A stretch of 64,000 nucleotides of DNA from Mycobacteroides franklinii (lineage in GTDB: Bacteria > Actinomycetota > Actinomycetes > Mycobacteriales > Mycobacteriaceae). How positions within the stretch are numbered: the first letter of the stretch is position 1; each line of letters opens with the position of its first letter. The notes beneath the pieces were generated by a model. The model did not search any database. It saw only the letters and a list, made by a program, of their open reading frames with translations, and was not told the origin of the DNA. Position numbers and translations under genes: made by a program. Positions 34,621-44,305 of this stretch are shown here, piece after piece. The DNA is taken from positions 496,001 to 560,000 of the forward strand of contig NZ_MAFQ01000005.1 in the NCBI RefSeq assembly GCF_002013895.1, read 5' to 3'.

Positions 34621-36159
34621 ATGTTCCCTGGTTTTTATGCGATCTCGGCGCCGGATCGGCCGGCCGTGATCATGGCAGACACGGGGCGGACCCTCACCTA
34701 TGGCGAGCTCGAGTCCCGTTCGACCTCCATCGCGACCGCACTGCACGACATGGGGCTGCGTAGGGGCGATGTGGTGGCATTGCTTTCGGACAACACTCTT
34801 GAAGCCTTCGAGATCTATTGGGCGGCAATCCGGTCAGGCTTGTATATAACTGCGGTGAATTGGCACCTGGCAGCGGAGGAGGCTGCCTACATTGTCAACG
34901 ACAGCGGTGCACGTGTGCTGTTTGCCTCCGCGGGAGTTGGCGAGCTTGCACAGAAGATTGGATCGCTTACGTCCGCTGTCGGCAGCCGTTATTCGTTCGG
35001 CGGTCACATCGCTGGCCACGAGCCGTATGAAGTGTTGATAGAGGGCGCCGGTGCCGCACTTTCCGACCAGCCCCGGGGCGCCGAGATGCTCTACTCATCG
35101 GGAACTACGGGGCGCCCCAAGGGGATCAAGCCGCCGCTGCCCGACTGGCAGGTCGATCAGCCGGGCGATCCGTTGGTGAACATGCTGCAACACGCATTTG
35201 GGATTTGCGCTGCCGATAGATACTTGTCTGCGGCTCCGCTCTATCACACGGCGCCGCTCAAGTGGTGCGGCGGTGTCCACTCGCTAGGTGGCACCGTGGT
35301 GCTCATGGAGAAGTTCGATCCGGTCAAAGCTTTGGCCGCGATCGAGAACTACCGAATCACCGTCACCCAAATGGTGCCCACGATGTTTATCCGGATGCTG
35401 CAGCAGGCCGAGGGGCTGCGGCAGGCATTCGACACTTCGTCTTTGCGTCTTGCGGTGCACGCTGCTGCTCCATGTCCCCAGGACGTCAAGGAAGCCATGA
35501 TCACCTGGTGGGGGCCGATCGTGGTGGAGTACTACGGAGCCACCGAACAGCACGGCGTCACCATGATCAGCAGCGAACAATGGATGGCGAAGCGGGGTTC
35601 GGTTGGCAGGGCTGTGCTCGGCGTGCTCCATATCTGTGGAGACGACGGCGCGGAGCTTCCCCACGGCGAGGTCGGCACTGTCTACTTTGAACGCGATATC
35701 CTGCCGTTCGAATACCACAATGATCCTGAAAAGACCAACGAGGCAAGGCATCCGAGGTATAGAAACTGGTCGACCGTTGGAGATATCGGCTATGTCGACG
35801 GCGACGGATACTTATTCCTCACTGATCGCAAGGCCTTCATGATCATCTCTGGCGGAGTGAACATATACCCGCAGGAGATCGAAAATGTTCTTGCGTTGCA
35901 TCCAAAGATCGCCGACGTTGCCGTAATCGGCGTGCCCGACCCTGAGATGGGCGAGCAAGTCAAGGCCGTTGTTCAGCTCAGAGACGGTTTCGTCGGATCG
36001 GATGAGCTCACATCTGAGGTGATCGACTATGTGCGCGAACGCATTGCGCGCTACAAGGCGCCGCGGTCGGTCGATTTCGTTGATGAACTTCCCCGGCTTG
36101 CTACCGGCAAGCTGGCCAAGGGAAAACTATTGCAACGCTACGCGGAGGCAGGAACATGA
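34621..36159 (+). CDS. Acyl-CoA synthetase (AMP-forming) 3
   Basis: A 512-residue FadD-type ligase. [35 protein letters not shown] and [15 protein letters not shown] are the ATP and hinge motifs; [12 protein letters not shown] contains the C-terminal Lys. The GG(V)NIYPQEIE form is characteristic of ligases for bulky or steroid-like acids in actinobacterial clusters, though this is only suggestive. It is three bases after the SCP2-like gene and overlaps the P450 gene by four bases, tying ligase and P450 to one transcript. Confidence 0.9.
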   Translation: MFPGFYAISAPDRPAVIMADTGRTLTYGELESRSTSIATALHDMGLRRGDVVALLSDNTLEAFEIYWAAIRSGLYITAVNWHLAAEEAAYIVNDSGARVLFASAGVGELAQKIGSLTSAVGSRYSFGGHIAGHEPYEVLIEGAGAALSDQPRGAEMLYSSGTTGRPKGIKPPLPDWQVDQPGDPLVNMLQHAFGICAADRYLSAAPLYHTAPLKWCGGVHSLGGTVVLMEKFDPVKALAAIENYRITVTQMVPTMFIRMLQQAEGLRQAFDTSSLRLAVHAAAPCPQDVKEAMITWWGPIVVEYYGATEQHGVTMISSEQWMAKRGSVGRAVLGVLHICGDDGAELPHGEVGTVYFERDILPFEYHNDPEKTNEARHPRYRNWSTVGDIGYVDGDGYLFLTDRKAFMIISGGVNIYPQEIENVLALHPKIADVAVIGVPDPEMGEQVKAVVQLRDGFVGSDELTSEVIDYVRERIARYKAPRSVDFVDELPRLATGKLAKGKLLQRYAEAGT

Positions 36160-37415
36160 CGGTTCAAGCACAAGCTCTTGGAAGAACATTCGATCCCGTG
36201 AGCATCTCACCACTGAGCTTTTGGGAGATGACCAACGAGGAGCGGGAGGTCTCGTTCAAAATTCTGCGTGATGAGCGGCCCGTCAGCTGGCATCCGCCGA
36301 TCGAGGGCGCATTGATCGCCCCCGAGGTGGACGGTGTGTGGGCGGTCACTCGCCATGAGGACATCGCCTACGTGAGTAAGAACCCAGAGCTGTTCTGCTC
36401 GGGGCAAGGTGTCATGATCGAGGCGCTACCTGAAGATGTCTTGGAGGCAGTCATGTCCTTCCTGGCGATGGATGGTGCAGAGCACTCCAGCACGCGTCGG
36501 CTGATCAGCTCGGTCTTCACTCCACGGCAGATCGCCAAGATCAAAGATCAGATCGAGAATCAAGCGGTCGCGATCGTGGACGACCTGCTCAAAACCAAAG
36601 AAGGCGACTTCGTCGAGCAGGTTTCCAAACGACTGCCCATGTGGACGATCTACGAGATGATCGGACTGGCACCAGAAAAGCGCGAGAATGGTGCGCACCT
36701 GGCCGATGCCATCATGGGGTGGAACGACGCCGACGTGGCCGCCGGCCGCGAGCCCGGCGAAGTACTGATCGACACTCTGGTCGGCCTGCTCGAGCTGAGC
36801 CTTGAGCTGACGGAGGAGCGCCGGGCGCGTCCCCAAGGCGATATCGCCAGTCTGCTGGTTGAAGCCGAGATCGACGGTCGCAGGCTCACCGACGAGGAGA
36901 TCGCGGCCTTCTTCGTGCTGTTGTCGGTGGCCGGCAACGACACGACGCGCAACACTGTGTCCTTCACTACCATGGCATTTCAGCAGTTTCCCCAACAGCG
37001 CGCCCTGCTCGAGCAAGACTTCGACGGGCGGATCAAGGTCGCCATGGACGAGTTCGTCCGCTGGTCGAGTCCCATCTCAACCTTCCGGCGCACCGCCACT
37101 CAGGACACAGAGATCAAGGGCGTGGAGATCAAAAAGGGTGACTGGGTCGTGATGATGTACGGCTCAGGCAATCGCGACGAGCGCGTCTTCGATAACCCCA
37201 ACGTTTTCGACATCACGCGCACTCCCAACCCGCATGTCGCATTCGGCGGCGGCGGCCCGCACTACTGCATGGGCGCCTTCTTGGCCAGAATGCAACTCGA
37301 GGCGCTGTACCGGCAGTTGATCTTCCGGGCACCGACGCTGCGCGTCGGCGAACCAACCTACATGACAAGCAACTTCGTTAGGGCCGTGAAATCGCTGCCC
37401 TACACCCTCACCTGA
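36156..37415 (+). CDS. Cytochrome P450
   Basis: A 419-residue soluble bacterial P450. The I-helix oxygen-activation motif is AGNDTTRN, the K-helix ExxR is EFVR, and the haem loop [11 protein letters not shown] places the thiolate at Cys371. The haem-loop form resembles the CYP124/125/142 group, which oxidises terminal carbons of methyl-branched and sterol side chains. Hydroxylation of an isoprenoid-like chain is therefore a reasonable inference. A ferredoxin and ferredoxin reductase lie downstream in the same gene run. The family number cannot be set without a search. Confidence 0.92.
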   Translation: MTVQAQALGRTFDPVSISPLSFWEMTNEEREVSFKILRDERPVSWHPPIEGALIAPEVDGVWAVTRHEDIAYVSKNPELFCSGQGVMIEALPEDVLEAVMSFLAMDGAEHSSTRRLISSVFTPRQIAKIKDQIENQAVAIVDDLLKTKEGDFVEQVSKRLPMWTIYEMIGLAPEKRENGAHLADAIMGWNDADVAAGREPGEVLIDTLVGLLELSLELTEERRARPQGDIASLLVEAEIDGRRLTDEEIAAFFVLLSVAGNDTTRNTVSFTTMAFQQFPQQRALLEQDFDGRIKVAMDEFVRWSSPISTFRRTATQDTEIKGVEIKKGDWVVMMYGSGNRDERVFDNPNVFDITRTPNPHVAFGGGGPHYCMGAFLARMQLEALYRQLIFRAPTLRVGEPTYMTSNFVRAVKSLPYTLT

Positions 37416-37426
37416 TCGGAGCGTTC

Positions 37427-38218
37427 ATGTTCGAATTCACCGGGAAACGCTATGTGGTCACCGGCGCGGCCTCAGGCATCGGACAAGCAGTCGCAAAGCA
37501 ACTGCTGGTAGCTGGGGCCGATGTAACCAGCCTGGACCGGAATACCCCGAAAGCATTGGTTAACAAGCATATTGAGGTTGACCTGGCCAGCCCGCACAGC
37601 ATTGACGCTGCCCTTGAATCCTTGGTCGGTCTGTACGACGGCCTGATCAACGTGGCAGGTATTCCGGGGACCGCGCCCGCCGACCTGGTGTTCGCCGTGA
37701 ACAGCCTGGCGGTACGCCACCTCACCGAGGCATTCTTCGAACGCCTCATCGCCGGTGGCTCGGTGACCATCGTGTCCTCGACCGCTGGATTCGGTTGGGC
37801 CGAAAGGCTTGAGAGCATCCGTGACCTGCTTGCCACCGACACCTTTGAAGAAGGCGCGCAGTGGTTCAAAACCCATCCTCAGGATGGCAATGCCTACAAC
37901 TTCTCTAAGGAGGTCACGACCGTCTACACCATGTCGATGGGCTTGGCCATGTCGCAAATGGGTCTGCGCATCAATGCAGTGCTTCCGGGCCCGGTGGAGA
38001 CACCGATCTTGGCGGACTTCGAAGAGTCAATGGGCAAAGAAACGCTGGACGGGCTCAAGGAACTGCTTGGCCGTCATGCCAATCCGGATGACATCGCTGA
38101 AGCTGTCCTGTTCCTGGCCTCCGATGCCGCACGCTGGATCAACGGCCAAGCGATCGCGGTGGATGGCGGCATCACCGGCGCTGTGGCGACAGGCGTTGTG
38201 CCTACCCCGGACTTCTGA
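37427..38218 (+). CDS. SDR of the 3-alpha-hydroxysteroid dehydrogenase / coniferyl alcohol dehydrogenase type
   Basis: A 263-residue SDR with TGAASGIGQAVA near the N-terminus. It has the shortened middle region and NAYNFSKEV catalytic Tyr/Lys typical of the 3-alpha-HSD/carbonyl reductase subgroup, together with YDGLINVAGIPG in place of the usual NNAG. It would oxidise the P450-derived or ring hydroxyl to a carbonyl. It lies 11 bases after the P450 and nine before the aldehyde dehydrogenase gene. Confidence 0.86.
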   Translation: MFEFTGKRYVVTGAASGIGQAVAKQLLVAGADVTSLDRNTPKALVNKHIEVDLASPHSIDAALESLVGLYDGLINVAGIPGTAPADLVFAVNSLAVRHLTEAFFERLIAGGSVTIVSSTAGFGWAERLESIRDLLATDTFEEGAQWFKTHPQDGNAYNFSKEVTTVYTMSMGLAMSQMGLRINAVLPGPVETPILADFEESMGKETLDGLKELLGRHANPDDIAEAVLFLASDAARWINGQAIAVDGGITGAVATGVVPTPDF

Positions 38219-38227
38219 GGAGAATCA

Positions 38228-39628
38228 GTGACTACCCATTTCCCGATTAAGTCCGATGATGTGGTGGCTGGCGGCGGAGTGTTGGGCGATCTGCGGCGCA
38301 TCTTCGCCACCGGGCGCACCCGGTCGTTCGAATGGCGGATTCGCCAGCTCGAAGGCATTGAAAACCTATGCCGGAAAGAGGAATCGGCAATCGCGCAGGC
38401 CTTGGAACACGATCTTGGGCGCAATTCATTCGAGGCGTGGATGGGCGATATCGCCTCAACCATGGGTGAGGCGACCTTCGCGCGAAAGCATCTCAAGCGG
38501 TGGATGCGTCGTCGGCGTCAACCCCTCCCGCTTACTCAGCTCCCGGGGCGCGGCTGGGTACAGTACGACCCGTTGGGTGCAGTGTTGGTGATCGGGCCGT
38601 GGAACTATCCCGTCTACTTGAGCCTGGGCCCGTTGGTAGCGGCAGTTTCCGCGGGGAACTGCGCTGTGATCAAGCCGTCGGAATATGCCCCCGCGACATC
38701 CGCCCTGCTGGCCAGGCTCATCCCGCAGTACCTGGATCCTGAGGCGATCCGTGTGGTAGAGGGTGATGTGCGGGTGACTCAGAGCCTGATCTCTGAAGGG
38801 TTCGACCATATCTTGTTCACCGGCGGAACTGAGGTCGGAAGCAAGATCATGGCTGCCGCCGCGCCGACGCTGACACCCGTGACCCTTGAGCTCGGCGGCA
38901 AGAGTCCAGTCATCATCACTGCCGATGCGGACCTCGATGTCGCGGCCCGGCGAGTTGTCTGGGTCAAGCTGCTCAACTCAGGCCAGACCTGCATTGCACC
39001 GGACTATGTACTGGTCGACAGCAAGGTCGCCGACAGCTTCATCGAGAAGGTCGTATCGACGATCGCCGATTTCCGCTCGGGGGAAACTATTTTGGCCCAG
39101 CGAATCGTGAACTGGAGACAGTTCGAGCGGTTACAGAAGCTAATCGGCACGACCTCCGGCAGCGTGGTTTACGGCGGTGGTGTGGATCAGGAGCGATTGA
39201 GTATCGAGCCCACCATAATCGCGGACCCTGCGCCTACCGACGATGTGATGACGCAGGAGATATTCGGCCCGGTACTGCCCATCGTCCGTGTTCAATCATC
39301 AACGACTGCAGCACAATTCGTTAATTCGAGACCGAAGCCACTGGCGCTCTATGTATTCGCCGGAAGTCAGCGCGCCGGCCGCGCACTTATCGACACTATT
39401 CCGTCGGGCGGTGCAGTCATCAATCACGTCGCTATGCACTGTTTGGTCCCGCAGCTACCGTTTGGCGGTGTCGGAGCCAGTGGGATGGGGTCCTACCACG
39501 GCCGCTGGGGATTTGAGACCCTGAGCCATCGCCGTGCTGTGCTGGCCAAACACACCAAGCCGGATCCCGCAGTTATGTACCCACCCTATTCGAACCGAGC
39601 GATAGCGATCATGAGGCGGTTGCTCTGA
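38228..39628 (+). CDS. Aldehyde dehydrogenase, class 3-like
   Basis: A 466-residue NAD(P)-dependent aldehyde dehydrogenase. GPWNYP, the Glu in LELGGKSPV and the nucleophilic Cys in NSGQTCIAPDYV are present; the last motif and the length fit the ALDH3 (fatty aldehyde) class. Downstream of a P450 and an alcohol-oxidising SDR it would complete the alcohol-aldehyde-acid series, making a carboxylate for the ligase at 34621. GAGGAGA precedes the GTG start. Its final base is the first base of the ferredoxin ATG. Confidence 0.9.
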   Translation: MTTHFPIKSDDVVAGGGVLGDLRRIFATGRTRSFEWRIRQLEGIENLCRKEESAIAQALEHDLGRNSFEAWMGDIASTMGEATFARKHLKRWMRRRRQPLPLTQLPGRGWVQYDPLGAVLVIGPWNYPVYLSLGPLVAAVSAGNCAVIKPSEYAPATSALLARLIPQYLDPEAIRVVEGDVRVTQSLISEGFDHILFTGGTEVGSKIMAAAAPTLTPVTLELGGKSPVIITADADLDVAARRVVWVKLLNSGQTCIAPDYVLVDSKVADSFIEKVVSTIADFRSGETILAQRIVNWRQFERLQKLIGTTSGSVVYGGGVDQERLSIEPTIIADPAPTDDVMTQEIFGPVLPIVRVQSSTTAAQFVNSRPKPLALYVFAGSQRAGRALIDTIPSGGAVINHVAMHCLVPQLPFGGVGASGMGSYHGRWGFETLSHRRAVLAKHTKPDPAVMYPPYSNRAIAIMRRLL

Positions 39629-39819
39629 TGAGCGTGCGTGTAGACCGGACTAAATGCTCGGGGATCGGCCTGTGCGAGATGACCGCACCCGCGGTGTTCG
39701 AGATCGGTGATGACGGCCAATCTCACGTGCTCGTCGAGGACCCTGCAGATGGTGAGTACGCGGCCGCCGTTGAAGCCGAGTCGAATTGCCCAGCTCGAGC
39801 TATTTCCATCGAGGAATGA
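39628..39819 (+). CDS. [3Fe-4S] ferredoxin
   Basis: A 63-residue ferredoxin. CSGIGLC gives a C-x5-C pair with a non-cysteine residue at the variable position, and NCPARAI the third cysteine, so a [3Fe-4S] cluster is expected. Mycobacterial P450s commonly use such ferredoxins. The gene begins on the last base of the aldehyde dehydrogenase gene and is 56 bases before the FprB-like reductase gene, giving the P450 at 36156 a complete redox chain. Confidence 0.9.
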   Translation: MSVRVDRTKCSGIGLCEMTAPAVFEIGDDGQSHVLVEDPADGEYAAAVEAESNCPARAISIEE

Positions 39820-39875
39820 GCTGTACGGCGCTTCATCGCCCCGAGCCCCCTGTTTGTTTCACCTAGGAGTCAACG

Positions 39876-41471
39876 ATGGCTTTCGTCATTACCCAGAACT
39901 GCTGCACGGACGCCAGCTGCGTTCCAGTCTGTCCAGTCGACTGCATTCGTCCCATTCCGAGCGAGGACAGTCAGCCCGCACAGATGCTCTACATCGACCC
40001 GGACACCTGTGTCGATTGCGGTGCATGCGTCGAAGCATGCCCTGTCGATGCGATCTACCACGAGGACGAGTTGCCCGATGACCAAACGCCCTACCGGGAG
40101 ATCAACGCAGACTACTTTGTGGGGCAACCGCTGGCGATCAGGCCGATAACTCCGGTTGGCCGGCCGGACCCCATTGAACGCGGCGCGTTGCGTGTCGCCG
40201 TGGTCGGTGCGGGCCCGGCCGCGTGCTATGCCGTATCTGAACTGGTGCGGGTCAAGGGCGCTGTGGTGAATCTCTTCGAGAAACTGCCTACCCCATACGG
40301 TTTGGTCCGCTTTGGTGTCGCACCTGACCATCAACGCACCAAGGGAGTGATCGCAAGCTATGAAACAGCTCTGAACAATCATGACGTGAGTTGCTTCTTC
40401 AACGTCGAGGTGGGCCTCGACCTCAGTCACAGTGACCTTCTCGATCACCACCACGCGGTGATCTACGCGGTGGGGGCTTCGAAGAGCCGAGACTTGGGAA
40501 TTCCCGGTGAGCAGTTGTCCGGCAATCATGCGGCCGCCGATGTGGTGGGTTGGTACAACGGGCACCCTGATTACGCTGATCTCGACATAGACCTGTCCGG
40601 TCAGCGGGCGGTGATCGTAGGCAACGGCAATGTGGCGCTGGATGTAGCGCGAATGTTTGTGATGAATCGTGACGATCTGGCCACCACTGATATAGCAGAA
40701 TACGCCTTGACTGCGTTGAACACGAGCTCGATTGAAGAAGTGGTGGTTCTGGGTCGCAGGGGTGCAGCCGATGCCGCATTCTCGATAGGGGAGTTGCTCG
40801 CGCTCGGGAACCTTCGTGACGTCGACGTGATTATTGAGGGCGATATCGGAGAGCGGCCCGATGACGGATTTGACCGAACGCTGAAGCACGACACCGTCCG
40901 TCGATATGCTGATCGGTCGACCACCGCCGGAAATCGTCGAATTGTATTGAGGTTCAACACAAAGCCGGAAGAATGCATCGGAGAGCACGCGGTTCGCGGG
41001 CTGTTGGTGGCCGATGACAGTGGGCAGTCCAGCATCGAGACGTCTTTGGTGCTGCGGTCGATTGGCTATCGGGGTGCACTCGTCGATGGGCTGCCTTTCG
41101 ATCAAGAATCGGGAACTGTACCCAACGAGGCCGGCCGGGTGGTCGGCGACGACGGCGAAATGGTGTCCGGGGTGTACGTGACAGGCTGGATCAAGCGTGG
41201 CCCCCGCGGTGTCATCGGCACGAACCGGATCTGTGCGCATGAGACGGTTGGCGGTCTTTTCGATGACTTCCACAAGGGCGTGTTGGTCCGGGAGGTGGCA
41301 GACAATAAGTCTCTGGAAAGTCTTCTGGATTCACGCGGTGTCGACGTTGTCGATTTGGGCGGCTGGCGCGCCATCGACACTTTCGAGCGTGAGCAGGGAG
41401 CGGCTGCGGCCCGTCCGCGGGTCAAGGTAGTGGAGGTTCCTGCGTTGTTGGCTGCCGCACGGGCGCAATAG
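39876..41471 (+). CDS. FprB-like ferredoxin-NADP reductase with N-terminal ferredoxin domain
   Basis: A 531-residue fusion. Residues 1 to about 75 form a bacterial ferredoxin with two cluster-binding runs (CTDASCVPVCPVDC and CVDCGACVEACPVDA). Residues about 105-531 match adrenodoxin-reductase-type ferredoxin-NADP reductases, with VVGAGPAACYAV for FAD and GNGNVALDVARM for NADP. This is the FprB architecture of M. tuberculosis. It probably feeds electrons through the neighbouring [3Fe-4S] ferredoxin to the P450 and perhaps to the Rieske oxygenase, which lacks its own reductase. Confidence 0.92.
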   Translation: MAFVITQNCCTDASCVPVCPVDCIRPIPSEDSQPAQMLYIDPDTCVDCGACVEACPVDAIYHEDELPDDQTPYREINADYFVGQPLAIRPITPVGRPDPIERGALRVAVVGAGPAACYAVSELVRVKGAVVNLFEKLPTPYGLVRFGVAPDHQRTKGVIASYETALNNHDVSCFFNVEVGLDLSHSDLLDHHHAVIYAVGASKSRDLGIPGEQLSGNHAAADVVGWYNGHPDYADLDIDLSGQRAVIVGNGNVALDVARMFVMNRDDLATTDIAEYALTALNTSSIEEVVVLGRRGAADAAFSIGELLALGNLRDVDVIIEGDIGERPDDGFDRTLKHDTVRRYADRSTTAGNRRIVLRFNTKPEECIGEHAVRGLLVADDSGQSSIETSLVLRSIGYRGALVDGLPFDQESGTVPNEAGRVVGDDGEMVSGVYVTGWIKRGPRGVIGTNRICAHETVGGLFDDFHKGVLVREVADNKSLESLLDSRGVDVVDLGGWRAIDTFEREQGAAAARPRVKVVEVPALLAAARAQ

Positions 41472-41480
41472 AAGAGCGCT

Positions 41481-42668
41481 ATGTCGGATATGGATCTGTC
41501 GACGCTGCAGCGTCGTTTCGCCGGATCGTCGACGACCATCGCCTTAGGCGATGGGGTCGGGGCGGTAGGAGCCCTGGCAGATGGAACATCGTTGTGTGAA
41601 AGATTGAGTCACTTCGCCGATGACGTTGGCTCGGTGTCGTTGATCCTTGGGTGGACCCCCACATCGCTGTCGGGCCTGCGGCCGGATGCTTTCGCCCGGA
41701 TATTCACCCTGATGCCGGGATGGGGAGTGCGAAGCCTGCTGACTCGCCCGGCAACACGCTCGCTGCCGACCAGCATGGCGGCAATTCCCGCACTCTTATC
41801 GGGGCATCTGCGACCCGATGTCCTTATTGCCAGGATGACTGAACGCCACGACGGTCTGCATTTCTGCACCGAAGTATCCTGGCAGCAAGCGTTATTCGAC
41901 GCAGGTGTCGAGATATGGGCGGTGCTGGACAGATCCGCGAATACGGCTAGCGCCGAGAACCCGATCAGTTCAGATGCGGTGACGGTGATTGGGTATGCGG
42001 GGGATCGGCCGGCGGAGGTGCCGCCGCGCCCTCCGGATCCGATCCATGAGGAGCTGGCAGACAGAGTGCTGAGTCTTGTTCCGGAGGGGGCGAGGCTGCA
42101 GTACGGTCCGGGCCAACTGGGAACTGCTCTGCTCGAACGTGTGGATCGACCCATCGGCATCGACACGGGGCTGCTCACCGATGCCGTGATTTCCCTGGAG
42201 CGTAGGGGATTTCTGCTAGGGCAGCCGTCTGCAACGTATCTGCTGGGCAGTGATGAGCTCTACGACTGGGCTGACGGACGGCCAATTCTCCGCGGCATAG
42301 AGCACAGCCATGATATGACCCGGCTGTCTCGGGGTATGCCGTTCGTTGCGGTCAACACCGCTATCGAGATCGATGCGGTGGGACAGGTCAATGTTGAGGG
42401 CGTTGGCGACAAGGTGGTGGGTGGTATTGGTGGGCACCCCGACTACTGCACGGCAGGGCGGCTGAGCCGAAACGGTCTGTCCATCATTGCGGTGCCGTCG
42501 CGATTTGGTGGCCGCTCGCCGTTGGTCGACACGCTCAGCAGGCCAGCATCTACGCCTGCGCATGATGTGGAAATTGTTGTGACTGAGCATGGTTCGGCCG
42601 ACTTACGAGGGGCGGATTGGGCGCAGCGGCGTCGGCTGATCGCCGAATTGTTCAACCTGGCGACCTGA
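41481..42668 (+). CDS. Acetyl-CoA hydrolase/transferase-family protein
   Basis: A 395-residue protein of the acetate/4-hydroxybutyrate CoA-transferase family. Signatures are NTAIEIDAVGQVNVE, GGIGGHPDY and the C-terminal HGSADLRGADWAQRR. In canonical members the nucleophilic Glu sits in a G-I-H-T-E-M stretch; here the aligned stretch is IGIDTGLLTD, so the Glu appears to be Gly. It may therefore not use the covalent glutamyl-CoA mechanism, or it may belong to a diverged actinobacterial branch. It is nine bases after the reductase gene and closes the plus-strand block. Confidence 0.8.
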   Translation: MSDMDLSTLQRRFAGSSTTIALGDGVGAVGALADGTSLCERLSHFADDVGSVSLILGWTPTSLSGLRPDAFARIFTLMPGWGVRSLLTRPATRSLPTSMAAIPALLSGHLRPDVLIARMTERHDGLHFCTEVSWQQALFDAGVEIWAVLDRSANTASAENPISSDAVTVIGYAGDRPAEVPPRPPDPIHEELADRVLSLVPEGARLQYGPGQLGTALLERVDRPIGIDTGLLTDAVISLERRGFLLGQPSATYLLGSDELYDWADGRPILRGIEHSHDMTRLSRGMPFVAVNTAIEIDAVGQVNVEGVGDKVVGGIGGHPDYCTAGRLSRNGLSIIAVPSRFGGRSPLVDTLSRPASTPAHDVEIVVTEHGSADLRGADWAQRRRLIAELFNLAT

Positions 42669-42906
42669 ACTGTCCGGTTGCACGAGCTTACGCCCGGTGC
42701 AGTATGCGGTTTCGGTGGCTCCGCCGACTCCGGCCGTGCAGAGGATGACGGGTTCGTAAGTGGTTGACGACAGGTTGGCGGGCGTAGATCATGGCTGCAC
42801 TCACGGTGCCTTGGTAGTTTGTGGGCGGATTGTGAACAGGTGGGCCGGGTTCGTAACGAGCGGCAGTTAGGCAACAACGAACAATACGACGGTGAACACC
42901 ATTCTC

Positions 42907-42934
42907 TCGATATGGGCGCCAGCACCCATATCGA
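42907..42934. terminator. Hairpin in the 42669-43147 intergenic gap
   Basis: TCGATATGGG pairs perfectly with CCCATATCGA around an eight-base loop. It lies between convergent genes, so a bidirectional terminator is likely. The remaining 479-base gap shows no convincing gene; a short open stretch near 43030-43090 with ALRDLGADQVVL faintly recalls zinc-type alcohol dehydrogenases but is too short to call. Confidence 0.5.
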
Positions 42935-43147
42935 CGGCGCCCCAAGAGCACCGATGAACTGTGCGCCTGCCACGATGGCGGCTATCGGGAACGGTGGCTA
43001 TACCGATTTCTTGGGGGTCGATTGCACAAGCGAGCGCTTTGCGTGACCTCGGAGCGGATCAGGTGGTGCTGTGCAGGCCCGAAGGAGTGTCAAAATTGCA
43101 GGGATCTATAGGCTGCTGGGCCGTATCTCACAAAGTTTCAACATAAC

Positions 43148-44302
43148 TCAGGAACCGGCTGCGATACTGCGCCCAATGATCTCTTTCATAATCTCGGTGG
43201 TTCCGCCGTATATGGTTTGAACCCGAGTATCGAGATACGCACGGGCAACAGGATATTCGGTCATATAGCCATAGCCGCCGTGTAGTTGTAGGCATCGGTC
43301 CAGCACGCGTTTCTGGAGCTCACTCATGTACCACTTGCCCTTAGCTGCGTCCACAGGGGTGAGTTCACCTGCGTTATAAGCCAATACCGATCGATCGACG
43401 TAGGTCTGCGCGATATCGATTTCCGTGGACATCTCGGCGAGCTCGAATCTGATGTGTTGTTTATCTGTCAGCGGACCACCGAATGCTTTGCGCTGCTTGC
43501 AGTATTCCACAGTTGTATCGAATATCGCACGCGTCGTGGCAATCGATTTGGCTGTCACCCCCAGGCGTTCGCGGGGGAGATGGCTCATTAGATACTGCAG
43601 TCCGCACCCTTCCTCGCCCAGTAGATTCGCATCGGGCACGGTGGCGTCACGGAAGTACAGTTCCGCGGTGTCTTGTGCAGGCAGCCCGATCTTGTCCAGC
43701 TTGCGGCCACGCTCGAAACCAGGGGTGTCACGTTCAACGACAAACAAGCTGAAGGCGTGCGAACCGCCCTCCGGCTTGGTCCGCGCTGCGACCACGACCA
43801 CGTCGGCCATGATCCCGCTGGAGATGAAGGTCTTCTGCCCATTGAGGATCCACGTATCTCCCGAGCGGCGCGCCGTTGTGCGGATACCGCGTAGGTCACT
43901 TCCGGCCTCTGGCTCAGTCATCGCGAGAGCTCCGATGAACTCGCCTGAGGCGAACCCCGGCAACCAGCGGTTCTTCTGCTCGTCGTTGGTCAGATCGAGT
44001 AAGTAATGCAGGACGAGGTCGTCTTGCAGGCTCAACGTCAGGCCGAACGACAGCGCATTGACGCGTGAGACCTCCTCGCATACCACCATGCGGTATCGAT
44101 AGTCAGGTTCTCCTGCGCCGCCGTATTGCTCGCCAATCTGCAGGGCGTAGAGCCCCGCCTTGGCGGCGCGCGAGAAGACTGTTCGATCGATCCAGCGTTC
44201 CTGATCCCAACTGTGTTGATTCGGGACGACCTCACGCGTCAGGAATTCTCTCACCGTCTCGCGGTACGCCTCATGGTCCGGCGTATACAGGGAGCGTTGC
44301 AT
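43148..44302 (-). CDS. Acyl-CoA dehydrogenase
   Basis: A 384-residue dehydrogenase. LAMTEPEAGSDLRGI is the FAD/substrate loop, LHGGYGYMTEYPVAR carries the catalytic Glu, and QTIYGGTTEIMKEIIGR is the C-terminal FAD motif. It starts three bases after the stop of the thiolase gene upstream on the same strand, so the two are co-transcribed. Chain specificity unknown. Confidence 0.92.
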   Translation of the reverse strand: MQRSLYTPDHEAYRETVREFLTREVVPNQHSWDQERWIDRTVFSRAAKAGLYALQIGEQYGGAGEPDYRYRMVVCEEVSRVNALSFGLTLSLQDDLVLHYLLDLTNDEQKNRWLPGFASGEFIGALAMTEPEAGSDLRGIRTTARRSGDTWILNGQKTFISSGIMADVVVVAARTKPEGGSHAFSLFVVERDTPGFERGRKLDKIGLPAQDTAELYFRDATVPDANLLGEEGCGLQYLMSHLPRERLGVTAKSIATTRAIFDTTVEYCKQRKAFGGPLTDKQHIRFELAEMSTEIDIAQTYVDRSVLAYNAGELTPVDAAKGKWYMSELQKRVLDRCLQLHGGYGYMTEYPVARAYLDTRVQTIYGGTTEIMKEIIGRSIAAGS

Positions 44303-44305
44303 CGC

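Noticed and set aside
39870..41273. 467-codon minus-strand frame opposite the FprB-like gene
   Set aside because: The plus-strand reductase has complete FAD, NADP and iron-sulphur motifs; the reverse frame shows none.
42961..43146. Short frame with ALRDLGADQVVL
   Set aside because: It faintly recalls a zinc-type alcohol dehydrogenase, but about 25 residues are too few to call a pseudogene.
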